64,000 bases of DNA from Vallicoccus soli (GCF_003594885.1 NZ_QZEZ01000010.1:49071-113070); one strand, 5' to 3'. Positions 47,556-56,852 are shown, counted from the stretch's first letter. Notes: generated from the letters alone by a model not told the origin. Translations and numbers: made by a program.

Positions 47556-49300
47556 GCGCCCCGGCGCCGCCCCCCTCCCCCGGGCTGCGGGCCCTGCTGC
47601 CCTACCTGCGCGAGCACCGGGCCGCCCTCGCGCTCGCGGTCCTGCTCGCCCTCGTCGGCTCGGCCGCGGCCCTGGCCCAGCCCCTGCTCGTGCAGCGGGT
47701 GCTCGACGGCGTCGGAGCCGGCCGGGCCGTCGGCGGGGCCGTCGCGCTGCTCGTCGTGCTCATGCTGGGCACCGCGGTCGTGTCCTCGGCGCAGCAGTAC
47801 CTCCTGCAGCGCACCGGGGAGGGCGTGGTGCTCACCGCGCGCCGCGGCCTCGCCGAGCACCTGCTGCGCCTGCCCGTCGTCGAGTACGACCGGCGCGCCG
47901 GCGGCGACCTCGTCTCGCGCCTCGGCGCGGACACCACGCAGCTGCGGGCCGTCATCACCTCGGGGGCGGTGGAGGCGCTCAGCGGCGTCGTCGTGGTCGC
48001 GGGCGCCCTCGTCGCGATGCTGCTCATCGACCCGCTGCTGCTCGCGGTCACCGTCGCCGCCGTCGCCGCGGGCGCCGGGGTCGTCGCCACGGCGGCGCGG
48101 CGGCTGCGGGCGCTCTCGCGCGTGGTGCAGGAGCGGGTCGGAGACATGACCGCCGCCGTGACCCGCGCCCTGCGCGGGGTCCGCACGATCCGGGCCAGCG
48201 GCGCGGAGGAGCGGGAGGTGGCCGCCGTCGGGCGCAGCGCCGAGGCGGCGTACGGGGCCTCGCTGCGCGTCGCGCGCCTCGAGGCGCTCGTCGCCCCCGC
48301 GATGGCGCTGGCCACCCAGGGCTCGTTCCTGCTCGTGCTGGCGCTCGGCGGCGCCCGGGTCGCGAGCGGGGCGCTCGGGGTGGGAGAGCTCGTGGCGTTC
48401 GTCCTCTACCTCTTCCTGCTCGTCCTGCCGCTGGCGCAGGCCCTGCGCGCCTTCGCGACGCTGCAGACGGGCCTCGGCGCGCTCGGGCGGATCGAGGAGG
48501 TGCGGGCGCTGCCCCGCGAGACCGACGGCGACCCCGCCGCGGCTCCCCCGCCGGTGCCCGGGGCGCCCGTGCTCGAGCTCGACGGCGTGTCGTTCGCGTA
48601 CGAGGAGGGCGTCCCGGTGCTGCACGCCGTGTCCTTCGCCGTGCCGCGCGGCACCCGCACCGCGCTCGTGGGGCCCTCCGGCTCGGGCAAGTCGACGCTC
48701 CTCGCGCTCGTGGAGCGCTTCTACGACCCCACGGCCGGCGCGGTGCGCCTCGAGGGCGTCGACGTGCGCGAGGTGCCGCGGGCGGCGCTGCGCGCCCGCA
48801 CCGGGTACGTCGAGCAGGAGGCCCCCGCCCTCGCCGGCAGCCTGCGCGACAACCTGCTGCTCGCCGCGCCGGGCGCCACCGACGCCGACCTGGTGCGGGT
48901 GCTCGCCGAGGTCAACCTCGCCGACCTCGCCCACCGCACCCCGGCCGGGCTCGACGCCCCCGTCGGCGACGGCGGCGTGATGCTCTCCGGCGGCGAGCGC
49001 CAGCGCCTCGCCCTCGCCCGCGTCCTGCTCGCGCGCCCGCCGCTGCTGCTCCTCGACGAGCCGACGAGCAACCTCGACGCCCGCAACGAGGTCGCGCTGC
49101 GCGGGGCCGTCGACGCCGTCGCCGCGGACCGCACGCTCGTCGTCGTCGCGCACCGGCTGTCCACCGTCGTCGACGCCGACCAGATCGTCGTCCTCGACGC
49201 CGGCCGCGTGGTCGCCGTCGGGCGGCACGAGGAGCTCGTCCGCACCTCGCCGCTCTACCGGGAGCTCGCTGCGTCGCAGCTGCTGGTGGCGCGGTCCTGA
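47552..49300 (+). CDS. ABC exporter, fused permease-ATPase
   Basis: A 582-residue half-transporter. Six TM segments (residues 20-310) form a type IV exporter domain. The ATPase has Walker A (GPSGSGKST), the Q-loop (YVEQEAPALAG), LSGGERQRLALARVLL, Walker B LLLLDEPTSNLD and a switch His (VVVAHRLSTV). It works as a homodimer or with another half. The GTG overlaps the DUF3866 stop. The substrate is unknown. It ends in a repeat-rich spacer. Confidence 0.92.
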   Translation: MSAPAPPPSPGLRALLPYLREHRAALALAVLLALVGSAAALAQPLLVQRVLDGVGAGRAVGGAVALLVVLMLGTAVVSSAQQYLLQRTGEGVVLTARRGLAEHLLRLPVVEYDRRAGGDLVSRLGADTTQLRAVITSGAVEALSGVVVVAGALVAMLLIDPLLLAVTVAAVAAGAGVVATAARRLRALSRVVQERVGDMTAAVTRALRGVRTIRASGAEEREVAAVGRSAEAAYGASLRVARLEALVAPAMALATQGSFLLVLALGGARVASGALGVGELVAFVLYLFLLVLPLAQALRAFATLQTGLGALGRIEEVRALPRETDGDPAAAPPPVPGAPVLELDGVSFAYEEGVPVLHAVSFAVPRGTRTALVGPSGSGKSTLLALVERFYDPTAGAVRLEGVDVREVPRAALRARTGYVEQEAPALAGSLRDNLLLAAPGATDADLVRVLAEVNLADLAHRTPAGLDAPVGDGGVMLSGGERQRLALARVLLARPPLLLLDEPTSNLDARNEVALRGAVDAVAADRTLVVVAHRLSTVVDADQIVVLDAGRVVAVGRHEELVRTSPLYRELAASQLLVARS

Positions 49301-49315
49301 CCCTGCGCGCTGCAT

Positions 49316-49358
49316 GAGGGGCACCCCCAGGCGGGTCCGGCCCCTCGGGGTGCCCCTC
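49316..49358 (+). terminator. Large hairpin after the ABC exporter
   Basis: GAGGGGCACCC (49316-49326) pairs perfectly with GGGTGCCCCTC (49348-49358) across a 21-base loop. It begins 15 bases after the ABC exporter stop and overlaps dispersed repeat copy B (49315-49334). The loop CCAGGCGGGTCCGGCCCCTCG can fold further. Confidence 0.5.
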
Positions 49359-49486
49359 AGCAGAGTCGAGTCTGCTGAGGGTGCCCCTCATGCGCCCGCG
49401 GCGCCTCGGGGTGCCCCTCAGCAGGGTCGAGTCTGCTGAGGGTGCCCCTCATGCGCCCGCGGCGCCTGGGGGTGCCCCTCAGGGGG
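49343..49486. repeat. 61-bp tandem repeat with internal hairpins
   Basis: Units start at 49343, 49404 and 49465; the third is truncated. Each full unit has a hairpin, CTCAGCAGA-GTCGAG-TCTGCTGAG in unit 1 (49356-49379), with one A-to-G change in unit 2. The hairpin is flanked by GGGTGCCCCTC direct repeats, and then a CATGCGCCCGCGGCG tail. The 303-bp spacer 49301-49603 consists mostly of this array; the rest holds the promoter of the next gene. Confidence 0.85.
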
Positions 49487-49590
49487 ACGCACGGGGACCG
49501 GGGCGCACCGGGCGCAAGGGCGCCGAACGGGCGTGGCGGGACGTCCCGGTCATGATCCCGAAGACCCTGCAGACGGGCCGGGAGCGCTCC

Positions 49591-49596
49591 TACGAT
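49591..49596 (+). promoter_or_regulatory. Probable -10 hexamer of the GT-C-like gene
   Basis: TACGAT, seven bases before GTG 49604, with no ribosome-binding site. Confidence 0.5.
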
Positions 49597-49603
49597 CCCG
49601 GCC

Positions 49604-50929
49604 GTGGACCGCGCCGTACGGGGGGCGCTGCGCGTCGTCGCGCCACTCGCCCTGGGGGCCCTCGTGGCCGTGCTGCTCTGGCTGCGCCTGCGCCGCGACG
49701 TGCGGCCCACCTTGTGGGCGGAGGACGGGCGCATCTTCCTCACCCGCGCGCTGCTCGACGGGACGGACGCCGTGCTGCAGCCGTACCAGGGCTCGCTGCA
49801 CCTCGCACCGAGGTTCGTCGCGCTCGCGGTGGAGCGGTTGCCCGTGGAGAAGTTCGCGCTGGGCATGAACGCCGGCGCCTGCGTGCTCGCGGGGCTCGCG
49901 GCGGCCGTGGTGCTCGCCGCGTCGTCGACGCTGGTGGAGAGTCGGCCGCTGCGCCTCGGGCTCGCGCTGCTGCCGGTCCTGCTCCCGGTCCTGGGCGTGG
50001 AGGTCCTGGCGAGCGCGGCGAACCTGCACTGGCTGGCGCTGTGGGCGGCTGCCTGGGTGCTGCTCCACCGGCCCTCCGGCCCCGTGGCGGCGGTCGGCTG
50101 GGCGGTGGTGGCGCTGCTCTGCGCCCTGACCGAGATCCTCGTGGTCCTGCTGGCGCCGCTCGTGGTGCTCGTCGTCCTGCGCGCCGAGCGCGGGCGCGCG
50201 CCCGGGCACGCCCTGTGGCCCGCGGCGGCGCTGCTCGTCGGTGCCGCCGTCCAGCTCGGTGTGACGCTCGCTCAGCCGCGCTCCCGGCTGGACGTGCCGC
50301 GCCCGTCCACCGTCGAGGTGGCCGAGCTGTTCGGGCTGCAGGTGCTCCTGCCGCTGTGGACCTTCGACCCCGACCGGCTCGTGGGCCTGGCCGAGCGGGC
50401 CCCGCTGAGCCTGGTCCTCGCCGGCCTGCCGGTGCTGGGCTGCCTCGCGCTCCTGGCGCTGCCGGGGCCCGCCGCCCGCGAGCGGCGGGCGCCCGCCCTG
50501 CTCCTCGTCGCGGTCGGGGTGGCGGTGTTCTGGCTCGCCACACTGTGGAACTGGACCCCCGACAAGGAGGACCCGCGCGAGGTCGTCGAGCAGGTGGCCT
50601 TCCACACCCGCTACGCCGTCCCGGCCGGCCTGCTGGTGCTCAGCGGCGCGGTGCTCGGGCTCGACGCTGGGCTGGCCCCGCGCGAGGGCCCCCCGCGCCG
50701 CTGGCCCCGCGTGGTGGCCACCGGGCTGGCCGGCGTCCTCGCCGCCGGGATGCTGCTGGCGCTGCCGTCGGTACCGACGCGCCGCCTCGCGGAGCCGGAC
50801 TGGCTGGACCTCGTCGCCGCGGGGCGGGAGCAGTGCGAGCGGCCGCGCCAGCGCACCGTGCAGCTGTGGCCGCTGAGCCCCGGCGGCACCTGGTCCGTGC
50901 GGGTGCCCTGCGCGCGGCTGAGGGGCTAG
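49604..50929 (+). CDS. Polytopic membrane protein, GT-C glycosyltransferase-like
   Basis: A 441-residue protein with about ten hydrophobic segments. After TM1 a loop reads PTLWAEDGRIFLTRALLDG and then QPYQGSLHLAPRFVALAVERLP. An acidic Glu-Asp pair in the first outside loop is a hallmark of GT-C glycosyltransferases that use polyprenyl-phosphate sugars. A C-terminal extracytoplasmic part has two cysteines (REQCERPRQR and RVPCARLRG) that could form a disulfide. The substrate is unknown, and ppm at 25.7-26.5 kb could supply a donor. Confidence 0.65.
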   Translation: MDRAVRGALRVVAPLALGALVAVLLWLRLRRDVRPTLWAEDGRIFLTRALLDGTDAVLQPYQGSLHLAPRFVALAVERLPVEKFALGMNAGACVLAGLAAAVVLAASSTLVESRPLRLGLALLPVLLPVLGVEVLASAANLHWLALWAAAWVLLHRPSGPVAAVGWAVVALLCALTEILVVLLAPLVVLVVLRAERGRAPGHALWPAAALLVGAAVQLGVTLAQPRSRLDVPRPSTVEVAELFGLQVLLPLWTFDPDRLVGLAERAPLSLVLAGLPVLGCLALLALPGPAARERRAPALLLVAVGVAVFWLATLWNWTPDKEDPREVVEQVAFHTRYAVPAGLLVLSGAVLGLDAGLAPREGPPRRWPRVVATGLAGVLAAGMLLALPSVPTRRLAEPDWLDLVAAGREQCERPRQRTVQLWPLSPGGTWSVRVPCARLRG

Positions 50930-50938
50930 GCCCCGTGC

Positions 50939-50988
50939 GCCGAGGGGCGCCCCGCCCCGCGCGCGGCGGTGGCGGGGGGCCCCTCGGC
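50939..50988. terminator. Convergent terminator (GT-C-like/FKBP)
   Basis: Arms 50939-50956 and 50971-50988 pair over 18 bp with one mismatch, with a GC-rich 14-base loop. It sits between two genes that face each other (stops at 50929 and 51003). Confidence 0.8.
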
Positions 50989-51002
50989 GGGCTGGTGCGG
51001 CG

Positions 51003-51377
51003 TCAGCGCACGGCGAGCAGGTCGATGACGAAGACCAGCGTCTTGCCGGACAGGCGGTGGCCGCCGCCGGAGGGGCCGTACGCGAGGTGCGGCGGGCAGA
51101 CGAGCTGGCGGCGCCCGCCGACGCGCATGCCGGGGATGCCCTCCTGCCAGCCCTTGATGAGCCCGCGCAGCGGGAACTCGATCGCCTCGCCCCGGTTCCA
51201 GGACGCGTCGAACTCCTCGCCGGTGTCGAACTCGACGCCGACGTAGTGCACGAGCACGGTGGCGCCGGCCGCCGCCTCGGGGCCGTCGCCGACGACGAGG
51301 TCGGTGATCTGCAGGTCCTCGGGGGCGTCGCCGCCGGGGAACTCGACCTCTGGCTTCTCCAGGCCGGGCTGCGACAT
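51003..51377 (-). CDS. FKBP-type peptidyl-prolyl isomerase, cytosolic
   Basis: A 124-residue single-domain FKBP. The active-site residues are recognisable: VLVHYVGVEFDTGEEFDASW, EFPLRGLIKGWQEGIPGM and LAYGPSG. FKBPs catalyse proline cis-trans isomerisation. There is no signal peptide. FKBP genes in this position, between pafA and the paf-tat block, are also seen in Streptomyces. It is 52 bp downstream of the lipoprotein FKBP and probably in the same operon. Confidence 0.93.
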   Translation of the reverse strand: MSQPGLEKPEVEFPGGDAPEDLQITDLVVGDGPEAAAGATVLVHYVGVEFDTGEEFDASWNRGEAIEFPLRGLIKGWQEGIPGMRVGGRRQLVCPPHLAYGPSGGGHRLSGKTLVFVIDLLAVR

Positions 51378-51429
51378 GCGGTGTCCTCTCTCGGGTCGGG
51401 GGTGGGGTGGTGCGCCGGCGGCGCGGGCG

Positions 51430-52467
51430 TCAGTAGGCCGCGACGACGTCGACGACGACGGCGTACGGCGGGGTCTGCTCGCCCTGCGCCGGGATCGTCA
51501 GCAGGACCCTGCTGCCCACGGGGACGCCCACCAACCCGTCGAACGGCGAGCCCTGGCCCTGCACGCCGACCGGGCCGCCGTACGGGGTGCCGGTCTCCCA
51601 CGTGGACTCCACCGGCTGGCCGGTCCAGTCGACGACCTCGTACTGCATGACCACGAGCTGGCCGGCCTCGACCGGGTCGCCGCTGCCGGTGGCCACGACC
51701 TGCTGGCCGGGCTCGGTCGGCTCGGCGGTGCCCTCGGGCACGGTGACCGTCGGGCGCTGGCCGAGCTCGCCCTCGACCTGCGGGCCCTGCGCGGGCAGCT
51801 CCTCCTGGCTCGCGTCGGCCTCGCCGGCCGCGTCGGCCCCCGCCGAGCCGACGACGTCGACGACGAAGACGAGGGTGGACCCGGCGGGGATCTCGCCCTG
51901 GGCCTGGTCGCCGTAGCCCTGCGCCGGCGGGATGGTCAGCACGGTGCGGGTGCCCGCGTTGAGCCCGACGAGGCAGGCGTCCCAGCCGGGGATGACCTGG
52001 CCGACGCCGATGGGGAACGCGGCGGGCTGGCCGCGGTCGTACGAGTTGTCGAAGACCGTGCCCTCCTTCCACGTCTTGCCGAGGTAGCCGGCGACGAGCA
52101 GGTCGCCGCTCTCGACGGGCTCGCCGTCGCCCTCGGTGAGGACCTGGCGGGTCAGGGTGGTCGGCGCGGGCTCGCCCTCGGGCAGCGTCAGCTCCGGCTT
52201 GGCGCCGGGCTCGCCGGTCACCTCGACGCCGCCGGCGCCGGCCTCCTGCGTCTCGCAGGTCGCGGCGGACGGGGTGGCCCCCGGCGTCGCACCGGGCGTG
52301 GAGCCCGCGGTGGCGGTGGCCTCGGAGGTGGAGCCGCCCGCCTGGTCGTCCTCGTCGGAGCCGCAGCCGGCGAGGGCGGTGAGGGACAGGGCGGGCACGA
52401 GCAGGAGCGCGGCCAGCGGGCGCGCGCGCCGGAGGGTGGACGGCACGGAGGGGACCTCGGGATCCAT
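51430..52467 (-). CDS. Lipoprotein with two FKBP-like domains
   Basis: A 345-residue secreted lipoprotein. A signal peptide (LAALLLVPALSL) is followed by the lipobox LTALAGC, with the lipidated Cys near residue 35, and a Ser/Thr/Pro-rich linker. The first FKBP domain (residues about 105-210) is canonical: GDLLVAGYLGKTWKEGTVFD, GVGQVIPGWDACL and PAQGYGD. The second (about 245-345) lacks the FD and VIPGW residues and is probably not catalytic. A dyad of this kind suggests a chaperone for exported proteins. Confidence 0.9.
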   Translation of the reverse strand: MDPEVPSVPSTLRRARPLAALLLVPALSLTALAGCGSDEDDQAGGSTSEATATAGSTPGATPGATPSAATCETQEAGAGGVEVTGEPGAKPELTLPEGEPAPTTLTRQVLTEGDGEPVESGDLLVAGYLGKTWKEGTVFDNSYDRGQPAAFPIGVGQVIPGWDACLVGLNAGTRTVLTIPPAQGYGDQAQGEIPAGSTLVFVVDVVGSAGADAAGEADASQEELPAQGPQVEGELGQRPTVTVPEGTAEPTEPGQQVVATGSGDPVEAGQLVVMQYEVVDWTGQPVESTWETGTPYGGPVGVQGQGSPFDGLVGVPVGSRVLLTIPAQGEQTPPYAVVVDVVAAY

Positions 52468-52579
52468 CGGGAGCAGAGGGGGACGGACCGGGCGAGCCTA
52501 ACCCGCGGCGGTCCCCCCGCCCGACGAGCGGCGCCCCGGGACGGTTCCCCCGGGCACCCGCCGGTCCGGGCGGGGCGCC

Positions 52580-53941
52580 TCACATGCTGGCGATGAGCTT
52601 CTCCACGCGCTCGTCGACCGCCCGGAACGGGTCCTTGCACAGGACCGTGCGCTGCGCCTGGTCGTTGAGCTTGAGGTGCACCCAGTCGACGGTGAAGTCG
52701 CGGCGCTTCTCCTGCGCCCGCTTGATGAACTCCCCGCGCAGGCGCGCCCGGGTGGTCTGCGGCGGCACCGACTTCGCCTCGAACACGGACAGGTCGTGCG
52801 CCACGCGCTCGGCCAGGCCCTTGCGCTGCAGCAGGTAGTACAGGCCGCGGTCGCGGCGGATGTCGTGGTACGCGAGGTCGAGGTGGGCGACCCGCGCCGA
52901 AGCCAGGGGCAGGGCGTGCTTGGCGCGGTAGCGCTCCACGAGCTGGTGCTTCATGACCCAGTCCACCTCGCGCCCGACGAGGTCGAGGTCGCCGGTGCGC
53001 ACCGCGTGCAGCGTGCGCTCCCACAGGTCGAGCACCTGCTTGACCGTGCCCTCGTCGATGCCGCGGCGCGAGGCGTAGTCGCGCGCCTTGGTGAGGTACT
53101 CCTCCTGGATCTCCAGCGCGCTGGCCTCCCGCCCGTTGGCCAGGCGCACCTTCCGCGTGCCGGTGAGGTCGTGGCTGACCTCCCGGATCGCCCGGATCGG
53201 GTTCTCCAGCGTCAGGTCGCGCATGACGACGCCGGCCTCGACCATGCGCAGCACGAGGTCGGTGGCGCCGACCTTGAGCATCGTCGTCGTCTCGCTCATG
53301 TTCGAGTCGCCGACGATGACGTGCAGGCGCCGGTAGCGCTCGGCGTCCGCGTGCGGCTCGTCGCGGGTGTTGATGATCGGCCGGGAGCGGGTCGTGGCGC
53401 TGGAGACGCCCTCCCAGATGTGCTCGGCCCGCTGGCTCAGGCAGAACACCGCCCCGCGCGGGGTCTGCAGCACCTTGCCGGCGCCCGCCACGAGCTGGCG
53501 GGTGACGAGGAACGGGATGAGCACGTCGGCGAGCCGGCTGAACTCGCCGCCGCGCCCCACGAGGTAGTTCTCGTGGCAGCCGTACGAGTTGCCGGCCGAG
53601 TCGGTGTTGTTCTTGAACAGGTAGACGTCCCCGGCGATGCCCTCCTCGCGCAGGCGCCGCTCGGCGTCGACGAGCAGGCCCTCGAGGATCCGCTCCCCCG
53701 CCTTGTCGTGGACGACGAGCTCGCGGACGTCGTCGCACTCGGGCGTGGCGTACTCCGGGTGGCTGCCGACGTCGAGGTAGAGCCGCGCCCCGTTGCGCAG
53801 GAAGACGTTGCTGCTGCGCCCCCACGACACGACGCGGCGGAAGAGGTAGCGCGCCACCTCGTCCGGGGACAGCCGCCGCTGCCCGCGGAACGTGCACGTG
53901 ACGCCGTACTCGTTCTCCAGGCCGAAGATGCGGCGGTCCAT
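52580..53941 (-). CDS. pafA: Pup-protein ligase PafA
   Basis: A 453-residue glutamine-synthetase-like ligase that joins the C-terminal Glu of deamidated Pup to target lysines using ATP. Key residues: Glu9 (GLENEYGVT) at the metal/ATP site and Asp57 ([15 protein letters not shown]), the counterpart of the catalytic base. [17 protein letters not shown] and [21 protein letters not shown] are family hallmarks. The C-terminal domain ends VEKLIASM. The ATG is six bases after a TACGGT hexamer with no ribosome-binding site. Confidence 0.96.
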   Translation of the reverse strand: MDRRIFGLENEYGVTCTFRGQRRLSPDEVARYLFRRVVSWGRSSNVFLRNGARLYLDVGSHPEYATPECDDVRELVVHDKAGERILEGLLVDAERRLREEGIAGDVYLFKNNTDSAGNSYGCHENYLVGRGGEFSRLADVLIPFLVTRQLVAGAGKVLQTPRGAVFCLSQRAEHIWEGVSSATTRSRPIINTRDEPHADAERYRRLHVIVGDSNMSETTTMLKVGATDLVLRMVEAGVVMRDLTLENPIRAIREVSHDLTGTRKVRLANGREASALEIQEEYLTKARDYASRRGIDEGTVKQVLDLWERTLHAVRTGDLDLVGREVDWVMKHQLVERYRAKHALPLASARVAHLDLAYHDIRRDRGLYYLLQRKGLAERVAHDLSVFEAKSVPPQTTRARLRGEFIKRAQEKRRDFTVDWVHLKLNDQAQRTVLCKDPFRAVDERVEKLIASM

Positions 53942-53947
53942 GGCGAC

Positions 53948-53953
53948 ACCGTA
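53948..53953 (-). promoter_or_regulatory. Probable -10 hexamer of pafA
   Basis: TACGGT on the minus strand, six bases before the pafA ATG. Confidence 0.45.
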
Positions 53954-54018
53954 CGACCTGCGCCGGGGCGCCGCGCCCGGGACGTGCGGACGCGCCGTCG
54001 CCGGGGTACGACCGGCGC

Positions 54019-54528
54019 GTGACCGACGCGCGCACCGCCCCCGACGCCAGCCCCGCCACCACCCCCGGCACCGCGCCCGCGCTGCCCTCCGAGCCGCAGG
54101 GGCCCGACGCGGCCCACCGCCGCCCGCCGGGCGTCGACGACCGCACCGTCGAGGCCCTCGGCAAGCTGTCCGAGGCCCTCGAGGCCGTCGAGGTCGCCCG
54201 CGGGCACCTCTACGCGTTCCACCGCCTCAGCGGCACCGCCGACCTCACCTGCGGGCAGGCGGTCGACCTGCTGCGCGAGGCCGGGCACGACGCGCTCGCC
54301 GACCGCGTGGAGCAGGAGGTGGTCGGGCGCAACGTCATCGAGGGGCGCTGGACCTTCCAGGTCGTCGAGGACTACGACGCGACGTACTACGCGGCGTTCA
54401 AGGACGTCGAGCGCGCGGCCCGCGAGGAGCTCGTGCAGGGCCGGCGGCACCTCTACGAGGCGGAGATGAAGGAGGACCGGCGCACCCGCGGTGCCCGGCA
54501 CCACGAGGCGCGCCCGCCGCAGCCCTGA
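54019..54528 (+). CDS. Conserved actinobacterial hypothetical protein
   Basis: A 169-residue protein. Residues 1-40 are Pro/Ala-rich. The conserved core is [33 protein letters not shown], then [39 protein letters not shown], ending in a helical segment with [14 protein letters not shown]. It looks all-helical and cytosolic. I recognise it as a widespread actinobacterial family without a known function. It diverges from pafA and converges on prcA across a 9-bp repeat array. Confidence 0.75.
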   Translation: MTDARTAPDASPATTPGTAPALPSEPQGPDAAHRRPPGVDDRTVEALGKLSEALEAVEVARGHLYAFHRLSGTADLTCGQAVDLLREAGHDALADRVEQEVVGRNVIEGRWTFQVVEDYDATYYAAFKDVERAAREELVQGRRHLYEAEMKEDRRTRGARHHEARPPQP

Positions 54529-54537
54529 GCGGCAGCC

Positions 54538-54627
54538 GACCGCCCGGACCGCCCGGACCGCCCGGACGGCCCGGACGGCCCGGACCGCCCGGACCGCCCG
54601 GACGGCCCGGACCGCCCGGACCGCCCG
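54538..54627. repeat. 9-bp tandem repeat, ten copies
   Basis: Ten units of GACCGCCCG or GACGGCCCG from 54538 to 54627. They fill the space between two converging stop codons (54528 and 54632). The two variants are mixed along the array. The mirror arrangement allows extended hairpins, so it may double as a terminator. Confidence 0.85.
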
Positions 54628-54631
54628 CCGC

Positions 54632-55516
54632 TCAGCGGCTGGGCGGCGGCGGGGTCGGGCCGGTCGGCGCGGCGCCGTCCCCGCCCTCGCCGCCCTCGCC
54701 GCCCTCGCGGCCGGGCTCGTCCGGCCCGGCGGGCTCGAACGGCCCGCCCGCCAGCGCCGTGGGGCCGGGCACGGGCCGCGCGGCGGGGTCGTCGGGCGCG
54801 GTGCCCTGCGCCGCCGGGGCGTCCGCGCCGAGCAGCCGCTCCAGCACCGCGCCCGTGAGCCGGCGGAAGGTGCGCCGCGGGCGGGACCGGTCGAGCAGCG
54901 CCACCTCGAGCTGCGCGGCGGTGAGCGTGCGCGCGGCCCCGCCGTCGCCCGCCGCCCCCAGCGCCTCGACGGCGAGCCGCAGGGCGCCCGCGAGGTCCAG
55001 CCCCTCGCGGAAGCGCTCGCCGAGGCGCGCCGCCACCTGCTCGGCCTGCCCGCCCATGGCGACGAAGCCGTGCTCGTCGGCCACGGACCCGTCGTACGTC
55101 AGGCGGTAGACCTGGTCCTCGTCCTGGGTGGCGCCGAGCTCGGCGACGACGAGCTCCACCTCGTACGGCTTGTTGGTCTCGGTGAAGATGGTGCCGAGCG
55201 TCTGCGCGTACGCGTTGGCCAGGCCGCGGCCGGTGACGTCGCGCCGGTCGTAGGAGTAGCCGCGCATGTCCGCCAGGCGCACCCCGGCCTGGCGCAGGTT
55301 CTCGAACTCGTTGTACTTGCCGACCGCCGCGAAGGCGATCCGGTCGTAGATCTCGCTGATCTTGTGCAGCGCCCGGCTCGGGTTCTCCGCGACGAAGAGG
55401 ATCCCGTCGGCCGAGGCCAGGACGACGACGCTGCGCCCGCGGGCGATGCCCTTGCGGGCGTAGTCCGCCTTGTCCTTCATGACCTGCTCGGGCGAGACGT
55501 AGAACGGCATCGACAC
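54632..55516 (-). CDS. prcA: Proteasome alpha subunit PrcA
   Basis: A 294-residue alpha subunit that forms the outer, gating rings of the 20S core. The N-terminus [29 protein letters not shown] is the gate and first helix. The family core runs to about residue 215 ([22 protein letters not shown]). The remaining ~80 residues are a Pro/Gly/Glu-rich tail not present in the M. tuberculosis protein. The GTG at 55516 has GAGGAG about nine bases upstream. It follows prcB by 60 bp. Confidence 0.95.
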   Translation of the reverse strand: MSMPFYVSPEQVMKDKADYARKGIARGRSVVVLASADGILFVAENPSRALHKISEIYDRIAFAAVGKYNEFENLRQAGVRLADMRGYSYDRRDVTGRGLANAYAQTLGTIFTETNKPYEVELVVAELGATQDEDQVYRLTYDGSVADEHGFVAMGGQAEQVAARLGERFREGLDLAGALRLAVEALGAAGDGGAARTLTAAQLEVALLDRSRPRRTFRRLTGAVLERLLGADAPAAQGTAPDDPAARPVPGPTALAGGPFEPAGPDEPGREGGEGGEGGDGAAPTGPTPPPPSR

Positions 55517-55576
55517 CGGGGTGCGCTCCTCGTACGGGGTGCTGGGGGGTGCTGCTGCGGGTGGTGGGGCCGGGCG

Positions 55577-56431
55577 TCAGCGCAGCGGCGCCGGCGGCCC
55601 GCCCGGGTGCTCCATGCGCTGGGCGAGGACGGCCTCCACGTGCGCGCCCACCTCGTCGTCGGTGAGGCGCCGGTAGCCCTCGGCCGTGACGAGCGAGACC
55701 ACCGGGAAGATGCGCCGGGTCACGTCCGGCCCGCCGGTCGCGGAGTCCTCGTCGGCGGCGTCGTAGAGCGCCTGCACCGCCACGCGCACCGCGTCCTCCG
55801 GCGACAGGTCGTCGCGGTGGAGCTTCTTCAGCGCGCCCCGGGCGAACAGGGAGCCGGACCCGACCGAGTGGTAGCGGTGCTCCTCCGAGCGCCCGCCGGT
55901 CACGTCGTAGCTGTAGACCCGGCCCTGGCCGGTCTCGAGGTCGTAGCCGGCGAACAGCGGCAGCACCGCGAGCCCCTGCATCGCCATGCCGAGGTTGCCC
56001 CGGATCATCGCCGAGAGCCGGTTGGCCTTGCCCTCGAGGGAGAGCGTCGTGCCCTCCATCTTCTCGTAGTGCTCGAGCTCGACCTGGAACAGCCGGACGA
56101 TCTCGACGGCGAGCCCCGCCGTGCCGGCGATGCCGACCGCCGAGTGGTCGTCGGCGTGGAAGACCTTCTCGATGTCGCGCTGGGCGATGAGGTTGCCCAT
56201 CGTCGCCCGCCGGTCGCCGGCCATGAGCACCCCGCCCGGGAAGACGACCGCGACGATCGTCGTGCCGTGCGGGGCGAGGGCCGACAGGTCACCGGCCGGC
56301 ACGGCCCGGCGCCCCGGCAGCAGCTCGGGCGCGGTCGCGGCGAGCAGCTCGGCGAAGGACGACGTGCCGGGCGTGAGGTACGCCGCGGGCAGGCGCCCGG
56401 CGGCGCCGGGACCGTGGGGGTCGATGGGCAA
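55577..56431 (-). CDS. prcB: Proteasome beta subunit PrcB
   Basis: A 284-residue precursor of the catalytic subunit. Residues 1-56 are the propeptide, ending HG; autoprocessing exposes Thr57 of [11 protein letters not shown] as the nucleophile. [15 protein letters not shown] and [18 protein letters not shown] are conserved. It assembles into the two inner rings and degrades proteins delivered by Arc. The start appears to be TTG, with GGGAGAG close upstream. It lies between pup and prcA. Confidence 0.96.
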   Translation of the reverse strand: MPIDPHGPGAAGRLPAAYLTPGTSSFAELLAATAPELLPGRRAVPAGDLSALAPHGTTIVAVVFPGGVLMAGDRRATMGNLIAQRDIEKVFHADDHSAVGIAGTAGLAVEIVRLFQVELEHYEKMEGTTLSLEGKANRLSAMIRGNLGMAMQGLAVLPLFAGYDLETGQGRVYSYDVTGGRSEEHRYHSVGSGSLFARGALKKLHRDDLSPEDAVRVAVQALYDAADEDSATGGPDVTRRIFPVVSLVTAEGYRRLTDDEVGAHVEAVLAQRMEHPGGPPAPLR

Positions 56432-56523
56432 CGGCTCTCCCGTTCGGGGTCGGTCGGCGGGCGTGCGGCGGTACGGCGGTCGTGCCGGTGGTGCTCCGGG
56501 GCGGTGGCGCGCGGTGGCGCGCC

Positions 56524-56745
56524 CTACTGCCCGCCCTTCTGGACGAAGCTGCGCACGTACTCCTCGGAGTTGACCTCGAGGGTCTCGTCGATCTCGTCGA
56601 GGATCGCGTCGATGTCCTCGTCGAGCTTCTCCTTGCGCTCGGCGCGCTCGGCGGCGCCGGCCTCCTCGGTCGCGACCTCCTCGACCTCGGCCGCGTCCTC
56701 GCTGCGGCGCCCGCGGGCCTGCCCGCCGGTGTCCCTCGTCGGCAT
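56524..56745 (-). CDS. pup: Prokaryotic ubiquitin-like protein Pup
   Basis: A 73-residue, disordered, acidic tag protein. The C-terminal half is the Arc-binding helix ([22 protein letters not shown] in part), and the C-terminus is VQKGGQ, with Gln73. That glutamine must be deamidated to Glu by Dop before ligation. The ATG at 56745 gives the family start MPTRDTGGQ; a GTG three codons upstream is less likely. The order is pup, prcB, prcA, as in other actinobacteria. Confidence 0.97.
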   Translation of the reverse strand: MPTRDTGGQARGRRSEDAAEVEEVATEEAGAAERAERKEKLDEDIDAILDEIDETLEVNSEEYVRSFVQKGGQ

Positions 56746-56852
56746 GTCCCCCACCCCTCGTGCTCCTCGACGGCGCGACCCTGCCCGCCGCGCCGTACGG
56801 CGAACCTAGCGCCCGCCGCCGACGGCGGCGACCGGCCCCGCCGCCGGCGCGC

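Noticed and set aside
49343-49486. CRISPR array
   Set aside because: The units are contiguous 61-bp direct repeats without distinct spacers, and there are only two full copies and no cas genes.
52676-54022. A 448-codon plus-strand frame opposite pafA
   Set aside because: It is antisense to pafA, which has all family motifs, and its composition is typical of high-GC shadows.
54530-54660. A Thr-Ala-Arg repeat protein on the plus strand
   Set aside because: It arises from translating the 9-bp tandem repeat. The surrounding frame is antisense to prcA.
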